A stretch of DNA of 64,000 nt from Pseudanabaena sp. UWO311 (GCF_006937785.1 NZ_SJEE01000013.1:1-64000), one strand, 5' to 3'. Shown: positions 51,425 to 59,894, counted from the stretch's first letter. The notes: generated by a model from the letters alone, not told the origin. Numbers and translations are program-made.

Positions 51425-51540
51425 AATATTTACAGCATTGTTCGATCAAACCCGCCACAAGAAATGGCGCAGGGTAAAGCCCCGCAATGGGTTTTATATT
51501 CTTATTCGTGGCGGGGTTGAAAGCAAATTGCTGTAAATAT
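51425..51540. repeat. Long interrupted inverted repeat reaching into tetR end
   Basis: ATATTTACAGCA (near 51426) pairs with TGCTGTAAATAT (51529-51540), and AAACCCGCCAC (about 51448-51458) with GTGGCGGGGTT (51508-51518). The right arm lies inside the last codons of the tetR-type gene. Confidence 0.7.
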
Positions 51541-52084
51541 CCCGACAGAGCTGCTGTGGTAACTGTTCAAGAACTCGCTGAAACGGGGCGAAATCTCTCA
51601 AACCATGCGACAAAATCAAAGCTCCCTGCATACCAATCATCGCATCTTCGCCGCGTTCCTTTGCCAATTTTTCATCTAATCCTGCGGTGACTAGAACCTT
51701 GGCGATCGCATCAATCCATAGCGAAAAAGCACCTCGAATCTCTGCGTGAAATAAGTCATCACTCGACTGCTGCATCACCAAAACTGCCCAGAGGCAAGAA
51801 TTTTGTCCCTCATTAAAAAATTTGCCCACTTCCTCACTCATGGACTGAAATTTAGCGATCGGTGGTTCGGGGCGATCGAGAATTTCCAAAATGCTCGTCT
51901 CTAGCCAATTGTTGACATGCATAAGAGCTGTCTCCGCCATTTCTGCCTTGCCTCTAGGGAAATGGTGATAGAGACTAGCTTTCCCCAGTCCCGTCTCTTG
52001 AGAAATTTTGGAAAGGGTTACACCTTCATAACCAAACTGACGAAACAGCTTGAGCAAAGTTGGTACATGGGTTTGTTTGGACAT
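51494..52084 (-). CDS. TetR/AcrR-family transcriptional regulator
   Basis: A 196-aa regulator. The N-terminal HTH is LLKLFRQFGYEGVTLSKISQ then ETGLGKASLYHHFPRGKAEM (residues about 8-48). The C-terminal ligand-binding region is of the TetR_C type. It is divergent from the detoxification operon beginning at 52267; the spacer contains two TACCG...CGGTA-type half-sites over a promoter, which suggests it represses that operon and releases on binding an unknown small molecule. Its last codons lie in an inverted repeat. Confidence 0.92.
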   Translation of the reverse strand: MSKQTHVPTLLKLFRQFGYEGVTLSKISQETGLGKASLYHHFPRGKAEMAETALMHVNNWLETSILEILDRPEPPIAKFQSMSEEVGKFFNEGQNSCLWAVLVMQQSSDDLFHAEIRGAFSLWIDAIAKVLVTAGLDEKLAKERGEDAMIGMQGALILSHGLRDFAPFQRVLEQLPQQLCRDIYSNLLSTPPRIRI

Positions 52085-52098
52085 AGATTTGTTTGTGT

Positions 52099-52143
52099 AG
52101 CCCCTAAAGAATGATTAGCTCTGCTAATCATTCTTTAGGGGCT
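52099..52143. repeat. Perfect 21-bp hairpin, triloop TCT, in divergent spacer
   Basis: Arms 52099-52119 and 52123-52143, apex TTAGC-TCT-GCTAA, followed by TTTTTT on the plus strand. It lies 14 bases before the start of tetR on its 5' side, an unusual place; it may insulate the two transcripts. Confidence 0.9.
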
Positions 52144-52170
52144 GTTTTTTGCGAGAACTATATTTACCTA

Positions 52171-52199
52171 TTGACACTATACCGAACGCACAGTACAGT
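52171..52199 (+). promoter_or_regulatory. Promoter of the GST operon
   Basis: TTGACA (52171-52176), 17-base spacer, TACAGT (52194-52199). The consensus -35 is exact and the spacing optimal. The first operator-like repeat covers the spacer and -10. Confidence 0.75.
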
Positions 52200-52227
52200 A
52201 TCAATATACCGAGCGAACGGTACAGTA
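52178..52227. promoter_or_regulatory. Two operator-like repeats for the TetR regulator
   Basis: TATACCGAACGCACAGTACA... (52178-52200) and TATACCGAGCGAACGGTACA... (52205-52227) are 23-base direct repeats spaced 27 bases apart start to start. Each has dyad symmetry (TACCG...CGGTA, perfect in the second). They overlap the promoter, as expected for TetR-family repression. Confidence 0.75.
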
Positions 52228-52266
52228 AATTTAACTTTGCTCCTCACAAAAAAAATAGGCAAATTA

Positions 52267-52863
52267 ATGATTAAGCTATATGGTCACGAAATCTCTGGGA
52301 ACAGCTACAAAGCGCGTTTAATGTTGTCACTACTCAACCTTGAGTACGAATGGGTGAGAGTCGATCTAATGAAAGGAGAACATAAATCTCCAGAATATTT
52401 GGCAATGAATCCATTTGGACAAGTACCTTTGCTGATCGATGACGAAACTCAACTTGCTGATGCTCAGGCGATTTTGGTTTATTTAGCAAGAAAGTATGGC
52501 GGCGAACAATGGTTTCCTACAGATGCATTACCAATGGCGCAAGTGGTTCGTTGGTTATCTACCGCTGCGGGTGAAGTGCGGCAAGGCACAGAGAATGCCA
52601 GACTTTTCTATTTATTTGGGGCAGGAACTAAGATAAATATTGAACGCGCTACTGAAAAATCTCATTTCATTCTCAAGCAACTTGACCAACATTTGAGTAC
52701 TAGAACTTGGTTAGAGTGCGATCACCCTACCATTGCCGATGTTGCTATCTATCCCTATATTTCACTAGCCAAGGATGGCAAAATTGAACTTGATGCTTAC
52801 TCTCATGTTTTGAGTTGGATGGAGAGATTTCAGAAACTTTCTGGCTATGTTCCTATGCTATAA
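52267..52863 (+). CDS. Glutathione S-transferase family protein
   Basis: About 198 aa from ATG 52267 (MIKLYGHEISGNSYKARLML); an upstream extension to 52111 would run through the promoter, operators and hairpin. The thioredoxin-like N-terminal domain has a Ser in HEISGNSYKARL as the likely catalytic residue, the cis-Pro motif NPFGQVPLLID and DAQAILVYLARKYGGE. The C-terminal all-helical domain is normal. It opens the operon 52267-55873 and probably conjugates an electrophile with glutathione. Confidence 0.92.
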   Translation: MIKLYGHEISGNSYKARLMLSLLNLEYEWVRVDLMKGEHKSPEYLAMNPFGQVPLLIDDETQLADAQAILVYLARKYGGEQWFPTDALPMAQVVRWLSTAAGEVRQGTENARLFYLFGAGTKINIERATEKSHFILKQLDQHLSTRTWLECDHPTIADVAIYPYISLAKDGKIELDAYSHVLSWMERFQKLSGYVPML

Positions 52864-52915
52864 AACTAGGGCATGAGCGCGATCGCGAATTCCGATCATT
52901 AGAACCAACAATATT

Positions 52916-53461
52916 ATGAAAATCTTGGCAATATCTGGCAGTATTCGCGCTAAATCTTCTAATTCAGCTATTTTGCAAGCCATGAAAGAATTAGCACCCG
53001 ATATTGTGAATATCGAAATTTATGATGGTATTGCCAATTTGCCACACTTCAATCCTGATATTGACAGTGAAAACGCCTTAGTCTCAGTGATTGATTGGCG
53101 ATCGCAGATTCAAAATTCTGATGGCATAATTTTCTGTACACCTGAATATGCTCACGGCGTACCTGGGGTTCTCAAAAATGGCCTCGATTGGATCGTTTCA
53201 TCGGGCGAGTTTATGCATAAGCCCACGGCTGTAATCAGTGCTTCTCCTTCCATTGATGGTGGAGCCAAGGCAAATGCTTCTCTTGTTCAGACACTTAGAG
53301 TGATGATGGCAGCAATCGCCGAAGATACAATACTCTGTATCCCCGCTATTTCTGCGAAGCTAAACCATGAGAGTAAATTAATTGATCCTGCAACAGAAAT
53401 TGCATTGCGATCGGTTTTAGATGCTCTTGTTTCATTAATTAATCAGTCAAATTCTCAGTAA
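52916..53461 (+). CDS. NAD(P)H-dependent FMN reductase
   Basis: A 181-aa flavodoxin-like FMN reductase. FMN phosphate loop ISGSIRAKSSNSAILQAM at the N terminus, and TPEYAHGVPGVLKNGLDWIV near residue 77-96 which is the family signature. Such proteins reduce quinones, azo dyes or chromate. It follows the GST gene by 52 bp, ATG at 52916. Probably part of the same stress operon. Confidence 0.92.
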   Translation: MKILAISGSIRAKSSNSAILQAMKELAPDIVNIEIYDGIANLPHFNPDIDSENALVSVIDWRSQIQNSDGIIFCTPEYAHGVPGVLKNGLDWIVSSGEFMHKPTAVISASPSIDGGAKANASLVQTLRVMMAAIAEDTILCIPAISAKLNHESKLIDPATEIALRSVLDALVSLINQSNSQ

Positions 53462-53484
53462 TCTAGCATGGAGTAACTAGCTTT

Positions 53485-53595
53485 ATGTGGAAATGGTTTG
53501 CCAATCTCTTTCAGACTAATTTGTGGGATCGATCAAACAGCACGATGGAATGTCAACAGTACCTTCAAGAACTCCATAAGTACACAAGGAATTAA
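53485..53595 (+). CDS. Possible small protein of 36 aa
   Basis: ATG 53485 to TAA 53593-53595. The product begins MWKWFANLFQTNLWDRSNST and is followed by MECQQYLQELHKYTRN; GGAG lies about 12 bases upstream. The stop lies 4 bases before the next start (53600), like a gene placed in an operon. I recognise no family, and it could be chance. Confidence 0.35.
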   Translation: MWKWFANLFQTNLWDRSNSTMECQQYLQELHKYTRN

Positions 53596-53599
53596 ACCT

Positions 53600-54193
53600 A
53601 TGCCCAGACAATTTGGCACGATCGCTTTCACTCCAGCCGTGAAAGCCATGCAAGAAAAAATGGGTTCCCGTGAGAACTACGAGCGCTTTGTGGCGAATGG
53701 GGCTGACAATAATACGGTTACTCCCGATGTTGCTCAGTTTATCGCGAGTATGGAAGGATTTTATCTCGGTACTGTTACTTCCAATGGCTATCCTTATATT
53801 CAGTTTCGCGGCGGTAAGGCAGGATTTTTAAAGGTTCTGGATGAGAAGACATTGGGCTTTGCTGATTATCGCGGCAATGTGCAGTATATCTCGGTGGGCA
53901 ACCTTTCAGAACATGATAAGGCATTTCTATTTTTAATGGATTATCGGAATCGCCGCCGTTTGAAAATCCTTGGTCGCGCAAGGATTGTGGAAGACGATCC
54001 TATGATCCTTGCTCAAGTCCAAGATCCTGACTATGCAGCTACTGTAGAACGTGCGATCGTTTTTGAAATCGAAGGCTGTGATTGGAACTGTCCGCAACAT
54101 ATTCCCGTTCGCTATTCCCAAGTAGAGGTAGAAGCAATGCAAGCTAGAATTAGTGAATTAGAGCAACTTCTAGCCGAGGCTAAAAACTCATGA
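53600..54193 (+). CDS. Pyridoxamine 5'-phosphate oxidase-like flavin protein
   Basis: About 197 aa from ATG 53600 (MPRQFGTIAFTPAVKAMQEK), with AAGGA upstream; an open extension to 53498 is set aside. The split-barrel FMN-binding core has FYLGTVTSNGYPYIQFRGG, TLGFADYRGNVQYISVGNL and FLFLMDYRNRRRLKILGRAR. The C-terminal EMQARISELEQLLAEAK-like end is a short coiled coil. Relatives are general flavin oxidoreductases. The stop overlaps the next start (ATGA). Confidence 0.9.
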   Translation: MPRQFGTIAFTPAVKAMQEKMGSRENYERFVANGADNNTVTPDVAQFIASMEGFYLGTVTSNGYPYIQFRGGKAGFLKVLDEKTLGFADYRGNVQYISVGNLSEHDKAFLFLMDYRNRRRLKILGRARIVEDDPMILAQVQDPDYAATVERAIVFEIEGCDWNCPQHIPVRYSQVEVEAMQARISELEQLLAEAKNS

Positions 54194-54849
54194 TTATGAA
54201 ACTTCATGCAGATTTGAGTCAGCGCGTTGTCATCGAAAGTGAATCCCTCGATTGGGTGGATGCTCCTATGTTTGGTGTCCAGCGCCGAATGCTCGAACGA
54301 GATGGCGAAGAAGTGGCTAGAGCAACATCAGTCGTGCGCTATGCTCCAAACAGTAATTTCTCCGCGCATACCCATGGCGGCGGCGAAGAGTTTTTGGTCT
54401 TAGAAGGTATTTTCTCCGATGAGTATGGCGACTATCCTGCGGGAACCTATATTCGTAATCCTGTTGGGTCAACCCATACGCCTTTTAGCAAAGAGGGTTG
54501 CACAATTTTAGTCAAGCTCTGGCAAATGCATCCTGATGACCAACAACGAGTTGCGATCGCCACGAAGCAAACGCCTTGGGCTAATGGACTAGTCAAGGGA
54601 TTACAAGTAATGCCCCTGCATAGCTATGGAACCGAAAATGTCGCCCTAGTTAAATGGGATGCGGGTACTCAGTTCCAGCCTCATATGCATTTAGGCGGCG
54701 AAGAAATTTTTGTGGTTGATGGAGTCTTTGAAGATGAGTTTGGCGCTTACCCCAAGGGTACTTGGTTGCGGAATCCTAGTGGTAGTCGGCATACTCCGTT
54801 TAGTAAGTCAGGCTGTCTAATTTATGTCAAAGTTGGACATCTGAGCTAA
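54190..54849 (+). CDS. Double-cupin (ChrR-like) protein
   Basis: A 219-aa protein with two similar cupin domains. First: VVRYAPNSNFSAHTHGGGEE then LVLEGIFSDEYGDYPAGTYI; second: VKWDAGTQFQPHMHLGGEEI then VVDGVFEDEFGAYPKGTWLR. Both have the His-x-His and Glu metal-ligand pattern (HTHGGGEE, HMHLGGEE) and end with RNP-x-GS-x-HTPFSK. It resembles the cupin part of ChrR anti-sigma factors, which sense singlet oxygen, but lacks the zinc-binding N-terminal domain. ATGA overlap with the previous gene. Confidence 0.9.
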   Translation: MIMKLHADLSQRVVIESESLDWVDAPMFGVQRRMLERDGEEVARATSVVRYAPNSNFSAHTHGGGEEFLVLEGIFSDEYGDYPAGTYIRNPVGSTHTPFSKEGCTILVKLWQMHPDDQQRVAIATKQTPWANGLVKGLQVMPLHSYGTENVALVKWDAGTQFQPHMHLGGEEIFVVDGVFEDEFGAYPKGTWLRNPSGSRHTPFSKSGCLIYVKVGHLS

Positions 54850-54883
54850 TCTATTTTCTGTGCTTGTCACTGCTTTTAAAAAT

Positions 54884-55414
54884 ATGAAGACACAAAGTAT
54901 TCTTTCTAACATTGTTCTATATGGTCGCTCGACATGGCAGATAATGCGATCGCGTCTTAGTCCTAAAAAAGGGATAAAAGATATTCTGAACTATCGATAT
55001 ATCTCGACCAATTTAGCCACAAGCGGTCAGCCAACTGCCGCAGAGCTGGAATTAATTAGTCAAGCTGGCTATAAGACTATTCTCAATTTAGCACCCCCGA
55101 CTGCGTCCAATGCTCTGCCAGAGGAACAGGCGATCGCAACTAGTTTAGGAATGGATTATATCAATATCCCCGTAGTTTGGGATAATCCCACAATGGCAGA
55201 CTTTAACCAGTTTTGCGATGTGATGGCAAATCATAAAGACCAACCAATTTTTGTCCATTGTGCGATGAATATGCGCGTATCAGCATTTATGTATCTCTAT
55301 CGTTACTTGAAGCTAGGAGTCCCTGTATCAGAGGCTCGTGCAACCATGACGACCGTCTGGGAACCCAACGCTACTTGGCAAAACTTCATCGAAACTGCGA
55401 TCGCCTCTAATTAA
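54884..55414 (+). CDS. Protein-tyrosine-phosphatase-like (DSP/DUF442) protein
   Basis: About 176 aa; start ATG 54884 (MKTQSILSNIVLYG), with GTG 54860 an alternative. The segment YISTNLATSGQPTAAELELI then GYKTILNLAPP is typical of the BLH/DUF442 phosphatase family, and the P-loop is FVHCAMNMRVSAF (C-x5-R: HCAMNMR). Members relate to sulfide/persulfide handling and to dual-specificity phosphatases; the actual substrate is unknown. It starts close after the cupin gene. Confidence 0.85.
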   Translation: MKTQSILSNIVLYGRSTWQIMRSRLSPKKGIKDILNYRYISTNLATSGQPTAAELELISQAGYKTILNLAPPTASNALPEEQAIATSLGMDYINIPVVWDNPTMADFNQFCDVMANHKDQPIFVHCAMNMRVSAFMYLYRYLKLGVPVSEARATMTTVWEPNATWQNFIETAIASN

Positions 55415-55450
55415 CGCATCTAATTAACTTTTACCTAAATCTTAAACATC

Positions 55451-55873
55451 ATGGAAACTAAACCACCACTGCCACCATTTACCCTAGAAACTGCCAAAGC
55501 CAAAATCCAAGCTGCCGAAGATGCTTGGAATACTCGCGATCCCGATCGCGTAGCTCTTGCCTATACCGAAGACTCCGAATGGCGTAATCGCAATGAATTT
55601 GTAAATGGACGCGATGAGATTAGAGAATTTCTCAAGCGTAAATGGGAGAAAGAACTTGATTATCGCTTGAGAAAAGAACTGTGGTGTTTTATGGATAATC
55701 GGATTGCGGTGCGATTTGAGTATGAATATCATGATAAATCTGGCTCTTGGTATCGTGCCTATGGCAATGAAAATTGGGAATTTGCCGAAAATGGTTTGAT
55801 GATGCGGCGCTTTGCTAGCATTAACGATCTGGCTATCCAAGAAAGCGATCGCAAGTTTCGCTGGGAACGTTAA
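55451..55873 (+). CDS. DUF1348 / NTF2-like protein
   Basis: A 140-aa protein of the DUF1348 group of SnoaL/NTF2-like proteins: [40 protein letters not shown], and [20 protein letters not shown]. The curved sheet and cone helices give a pocket, but the ligand is unknown. It ends the apparent six- or seven-gene operon; the stop is followed by a mini GC-TTT-GC stem and then a 23-bp hairpin. Confidence 0.9.
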   Translation: METKPPLPPFTLETAKAKIQAAEDAWNTRDPDRVALAYTEDSEWRNRNEFVNGRDEIREFLKRKWEKELDYRLRKELWCFMDNRIAVRFEYEYHDKSGSWYRAYGNENWEFAENGLMMRRFASINDLAIQESDRKFRWER

Positions 55874-55904
55874 ATTTACAGCGCTTTGCGCTTAAACCCA
55901 AACC

Positions 55905-55953
55905 AAGAAAACATTTAAAAACATTGCTTAGCAATGTTTTTAAATGTTTTCTT
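55905..55953. repeat. Perfect 23-bp hairpin, triloop TTA
   Basis: Arms 55905-55927 and 55931-55953, apex TTGC-TTA-GCAA, flanked by partly pairing CCAAACC/GGTTCGTTTGG. It ends the detoxification operon between convergent genes. Confidence 0.9.
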
Positions 55954-55980
55954 GTGGTTCGTTTGGTCGGTAATTACTGT

Positions 55981-56017
55981 AAACGAAAAAGCCGCTCTCA
56001 GCGCGGCTTTTTCGTTT
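55981..56017 (-). terminator. Terminator of the CBM20-SGNH-DUF1796 gene
   Basis: Arms AAACGAAAAAGCCGC (55981-55995) and GCGGCTTTTTCGTTT (56003-56017). The stop codon of the minus-strand gene (56016-56018) lies within the right arm. U-tract in both directions. Confidence 0.85.
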
Positions 56018-58289
56018 AAGGATTTGGTGGACACCAGAATAGATTTTGACTAGATATACCAAGAGATTCGAGAATCTCCTTCATGGTTTTAGTACATTCC
56101 ATCCAATAGTCTTGGTTGTCATACATCCAGTCGGGACTGAAGTGAAGATCGTAATGGAGTAGATTGGGAATATTCGCAAACTCGTCAGATGTTTGCTTGG
56201 AAATAAGCAATACTCGGAATGGCTTGCCCTTGCATTTAATCGTTAGCTTCTCGATCAGGTCTAGCACATAGTCTCGATTAGTTACGCCAGTACGCACAAA
56301 TAAAACTTCATCGCAATGATCCAGAGTGTATAAAAATCTCTTTGCCCGCGCCGAATAGCGAACCCGCATTCTTTCATGAATCGGCTGCATATTATTCGCA
56401 GGATCGTCAGTGTCTTCGACTTCATGACCAAAGGATAGACCAGACCATTTGGAATGATAGACCCTCCCCTCTTCAATATTATAATGAAGATAATCAGGGT
56501 TCCACATGTCTCGGAAATCATTCATTACCATATCTGACACATCGCCTAGATTTGTGGAACGCGCCAAATCAAAGGGGAACGCTGGCCCATCATATTCCAT
56601 TTTGTACAGGAGCATTCTCGCCGCACAGCGATCGCCTAATGGCAAAATGGCAATACGGTTAATTTCTGATAGTTTACATTTGTATTTGAGCAACATTGTC
56701 GATTTGACTGGAGCCTTGACTCTGCTCTCTAAACCTTGCTCGCCAATCATCATTGTCCGAAATGGTGCTTCTGGATTGGCAGGATCGTGATAAACTCCCG
56801 CAGGCATAGCAGCTAACGCCGCCCGAATTTCTTTCCACATCGGATGGATGTTATATTCTTCTTCAGATTCATTGATAATACGGATTGTGCGATCGCCTTC
56901 CTTAAGAATACCTAGATGTCCATCATAGTAAAGAATTTCTGCGTTTTGAGGAGCAAAAAACTTGAGCGCAGAGCAATATTGCAGATCGACTCCAATTGGA
57001 ATTTTAACTGTGTTCTCAATTGTTCCATTAAATCCCACTGAAAGCAATGGAACTGTGCCTAGCTCATCATTTTTAGCAATATACGTCGTACCAAAAGTTA
57101 AATCAGCTTTACGTTTCAGGGCTTCTTGTAATTCCTTCCAAGTTGGAGTGATGTTGTAATCATGTTTGGAATTGTTAATGATTCGTAGAGTCTGAGCTTC
57201 GGGGTTAGCAAATACTTGAAATCCATATTTATCGACATAGATAGCAATTTCGGTGTTACTGCTATGGGATTTGACAGCTTGCTCTTGCGATCGCTGCTCA
57301 TGATTAATTTTAAAGATATCGAGGTTGATCGCTTCAAACATCAGTTTATGACCAGCAGTATTAGGATGTGCGACATCCAGCGATATGCCAGATTTCCATC
57401 CTCCATAGCCATCATCTAAAGCATCTAGCCAGTCGAGAATCGGAACGCCCCATCGCAACATGCGATAGTGGGTATCCCGCAAAAGCCAGTTATGCTCAGG
57501 GTTATAGTCTCCATTGGGGTATAAACCTCCAATCACAGGTATCGCCCCCAAATCTTGGGTCATTTTAATCAGTTGCTGCAAACCGCTTTCGAAGCGGCGC
57601 TGGACGGCACGGCGATCATGGGGACGGCAGTAAGCTAGTCCTTCGTTTCCTAAAGAGAGCGAAATAATTACCAGATCTGGTTTTTCAGGTACAACGACTG
57701 AAGCGAAGCGCTCAATTGTACTAGTGACATTTGCACCCAATTGCGATCGGTTGATCAATTGATGACCAAATTTTTCCTTTAGGACTTGCCCTAGTTGATT
57801 TGCCCAACCCTTTAGCAACCAAGCACTACAACCCATAGCCACAGAACTGCCGAGGACTAATACTTTGAGCCCATTTTGTGAATGTGTTTCTGGTTTTGCC
57901 TCTGACTCTGATGCGATCGCATTTTCTAAATATCCATAGGGGAATGGGTGGACATATCCAAATGCAAGATCATCAACAACGATTGTCGAAGTTTTGGAGC
58001 CAATGTGCTCTATCTCAATGGGAACCCAGCGATTGATTTCTTTTTCGCATTCCCATTGAGCTTTCCCATTAGCATCAATTCGCACATACTTATATTCAAT
58101 TTTCTCTTCAGCATCAGTCAAGGTGTGCGGATCAATTTCCACATCTACCCACCAAATTGGGTAGCGATCGCCTGATGTCCGCAGAGGTAAATATTTTTTG
58201 ATGTCCCATGATCCAAATTGAGAAATCGAGCCGACGATACCAATCATTTCCCCATTTTGAGTGGGTGCTTTTACCTGAAATCGATACAT
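56016..58289 (-). CDS. CBM20 - SGNH hydrolase - DUF1796 multidomain protein
   Basis: A 757-aa protein with an unusual domain order. Residues about 1-110 resemble a CBM20 starch-binding domain (GIVGSISQFGSWDIKKYLPL, then EYKYVRIDANGKAQWE). About 140-330 form an SGNH/GDSL hydrolase: GSSVAMG (block I, Ser), GNEGL (block III), and DVAHPNTAGH (block V, Asp-x-x-His). Two short repeats follow (about 350-390, RIINNSKHDYNITPTWKEL, and about 460-495, RIINESEEEYNIHPMWKEI). From about 545 the C-terminal part (ILPLGDRCAARMLLYKMEYD, then PAFPFDLARSTNLGD) is like DUF1796. No signal peptide. Function unknown, perhaps glycan acyl-ester removal. It is transcribed away from pgk. Confidence 0.8.
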   Translation of the reverse strand: MYRFQVKAPTQNGEMIGIVGSISQFGSWDIKKYLPLRTSGDRYPIWWVDVEIDPHTLTDAEEKIEYKYVRIDANGKAQWECEKEINRWVPIEIEHIGSKTSTIVVDDLAFGYVHPFPYGYLENAIASESEAKPETHSQNGLKVLVLGSSVAMGCSAWLLKGWANQLGQVLKEKFGHQLINRSQLGANVTSTIERFASVVVPEKPDLVIISLSLGNEGLAYCRPHDRRAVQRRFESGLQQLIKMTQDLGAIPVIGGLYPNGDYNPEHNWLLRDTHYRMLRWGVPILDWLDALDDGYGGWKSGISLDVAHPNTAGHKLMFEAINLDIFKINHEQRSQEQAVKSHSSNTEIAIYVDKYGFQVFANPEAQTLRIINNSKHDYNITPTWKELQEALKRKADLTFGTTYIAKNDELGTVPLLSVGFNGTIENTVKIPIGVDLQYCSALKFFAPQNAEILYYDGHLGILKEGDRTIRIINESEEEYNIHPMWKEIRAALAAMPAGVYHDPANPEAPFRTMMIGEQGLESRVKAPVKSTMLLKYKCKLSEINRIAILPLGDRCAARMLLYKMEYDGPAFPFDLARSTNLGDVSDMVMNDFRDMWNPDYLHYNIEEGRVYHSKWSGLSFGHEVEDTDDPANNMQPIHERMRVRYSARAKRFLYTLDHCDEVLFVRTGVTNRDYVLDLIEKLTIKCKGKPFRVLLISKQTSDEFANIPNLLHYDLHFSPDWMYDNQDYWMECTKTMKEILESLGISSQNLFWCPPNP

Positions 58290-58681
58290 AGATTATGTCT
58301 TTTGTGGATAGGGACTGATTAGTTCCGCCAACTCATACCGAAGCACGAAATGGCTACGCCATTTTGTGCTTTTAAAACCCTTACTGGGTTTGGTTTTTAA
58401 TTCACAAAAGTGTCATCACATTTTTATGAATTGGTATAACAACCGTTAGCATTTTTAGCGATCGCCTTAAACTTGAACTATTTTTGAACTTAGCATTAAG
58501 TTGCACTTGAAGTCTGTTTTAGAAACTACAGCTAGCAATCGAAAAAGATCGTTATTGAATTGCAAAGCAAATTATTAAGTAGCTACCTCGTATTTTTTGG
58601 GGTTTAAACTGGACGGAATTCGGTAAAATTATTAAGACATAGTAAAAAAGCAACTTTATATACTACGAGTATAAAAAATTT
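58290..58681. other. 392-bp intergenic region before pgk
   Basis: Divergent spacer between the minus-strand multidomain gene and pgk. It holds three-hairpin element copy 4 (58341-58437) and, near pgk, an AT-rich promoter-like zone with TATACT (58659-58664). No gene is seen. Confidence 0.7.
58341..58437 (-). repeat. Three-hairpin interspersed element, copy 4
   Basis: Reverse orientation: AAGCACGAAATGG-CTAC-GCCATTTTGTGCTT (58341-58371), AAAACCCTTACTGGG...GGTTTT (58374-58397), AATTCACAAAAGTG...ATGAATT (58399-58437). Confidence 0.85.
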
Positions 58682-59884
58682 ATGGCGAAGAAAAGTCTTG
58701 CAAGTTTGACTGCTGCGGAATTAGCAGGCAAGAAAGTTTTAGTAAGAGTTGATTTTAACGTTCCTCAAGACGAAACTGGCAAAATTACAGACGATACCCG
58801 TATTCGTGCAGCACTACCAACCATTAAGTACCTCACCGAAGCTGGCGCTCGCGTAATTCTCACCAGTCACTTCGGCAGACCCAAGGGTGTCACTGAAAGT
58901 CTTCGACTCAATCCTGTAGCAGTACGTCTATCTGAGCTACTTGGTCAGCCCGTTGTCAAAACCGACGATTGCATTGGTGACGCAGTTGCGGCTCAAGTTA
59001 ATGCTCTTAACAATGGCGATGTCGCTTTGTTAGAAAATGTACGTTTTTATCCTGAAGAAGAAAAGAACGATCCTGAATTCGCCAAAAAACTAGCATCTTT
59101 GGCTGACATTTATGTAAATGATGCTTTTGGTACTGCTCACCGCGCCCATGCTTCCACAGAAGGCGTAACCAAGTACATCAGCACCTCAGTTGCTGGTTTC
59201 TTGCTTGATAAAGAATTGCAATACTTAAGTGGTGCGATCGACAATCCTAAGCGTCCTCTGGCTGCGATCGTTGGTGGCTCTAAGGTTTCTAGCAAGATCG
59301 GCGTAATCGAAACCTTGCTCGATAAGGTTGATTATTTGTTGCTCGGCGGCGGCATGATCTTTACCTTCTACAAAGCTCGTGGCTTGAGCGTTGGTAAGTC
59401 TCTCGTTGAAGAAGATAAGCTAGACTTGGCTCGCGCCCTTGAAAAGAAAGCCGCAGAACGTGGTGTCAAGTTCTTACTCCCAACTGATGTTGTTGTTGCT
59501 GATAACTTCAAGCCTGATGCTAATGCTCAAACTGTTAGCATTGACAATATTCCTGATGGTTGGATGGGCTTGGATATTGGTCCTGACTCCGTAAAGGTAT
59601 TCCAAGCTGCGCTTTCTGAATGCAAATCTGCAATCTGGAATGGCCCAATGGGTGTATTCGAGTTTGATAAGTTTGCTGTTGGCACTGAAGCGATCGCGCA
59701 TACTCTTGCTGATCTTACAGCCACTGGTACAATCACCATCATCGGCGGCGGCGACTCTGTAGCTGCGGTTGAGAAGGTTGGTGTTGCTGATAAGATGAGC
59801 CACATCTCAACTGGTGGTGGTGCAAGTTTAGAATTGCTCGAAGGCAAAATCCTCCCTGGTATTGCAGCTTTGAACGAAGCTTAA
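58682..59884 (+). CDS. pgk: Phosphoglycerate kinase
   Basis: A 400-aa glycolytic and Calvin-cycle enzyme that transfers phosphate between 1,3-bisphosphoglycerate and ADP. N-terminal [80 protein letters not shown] and the C-terminal nucleotide loop [20 protein letters not shown] with [11 protein letters not shown]. Codon use is biased to frequent codons, as in highly expressed genes. ATG 58682. It is followed by a bidirectional terminator. Confidence 0.97.
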   Translation: MAKKSLASLTAAELAGKKVLVRVDFNVPQDETGKITDDTRIRAALPTIKYLTEAGARVILTSHFGRPKGVTESLRLNPVAVRLSELLGQPVVKTDDCIGDAVAAQVNALNNGDVALLENVRFYPEEEKNDPEFAKKLASLADIYVNDAFGTAHRAHASTEGVTKYISTSVAGFLLDKELQYLSGAIDNPKRPLAAIVGGSKVSSKIGVIETLLDKVDYLLLGGGMIFTFYKARGLSVGKSLVEEDKLDLARALEKKAAERGVKFLLPTDVVVADNFKPDANAQTVSIDNIPDGWMGLDIGPDSVKVFQAALSECKSAIWNGPMGVFEFDKFAVGTEAIAHTLADLTATGTITIIGGGDSVAAVEKVGVADKMSHISTGGGASLELLEGKILPGIAALNEA

Positions 59885-59894
59885 TATATTTCCA

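Noticed and set aside
52111-52266. N-terminal extension of the GST gene
   Set aside because: It would translate the promoter, operator repeats and part of a hairpin; the GST fold starts at ATG 52267.
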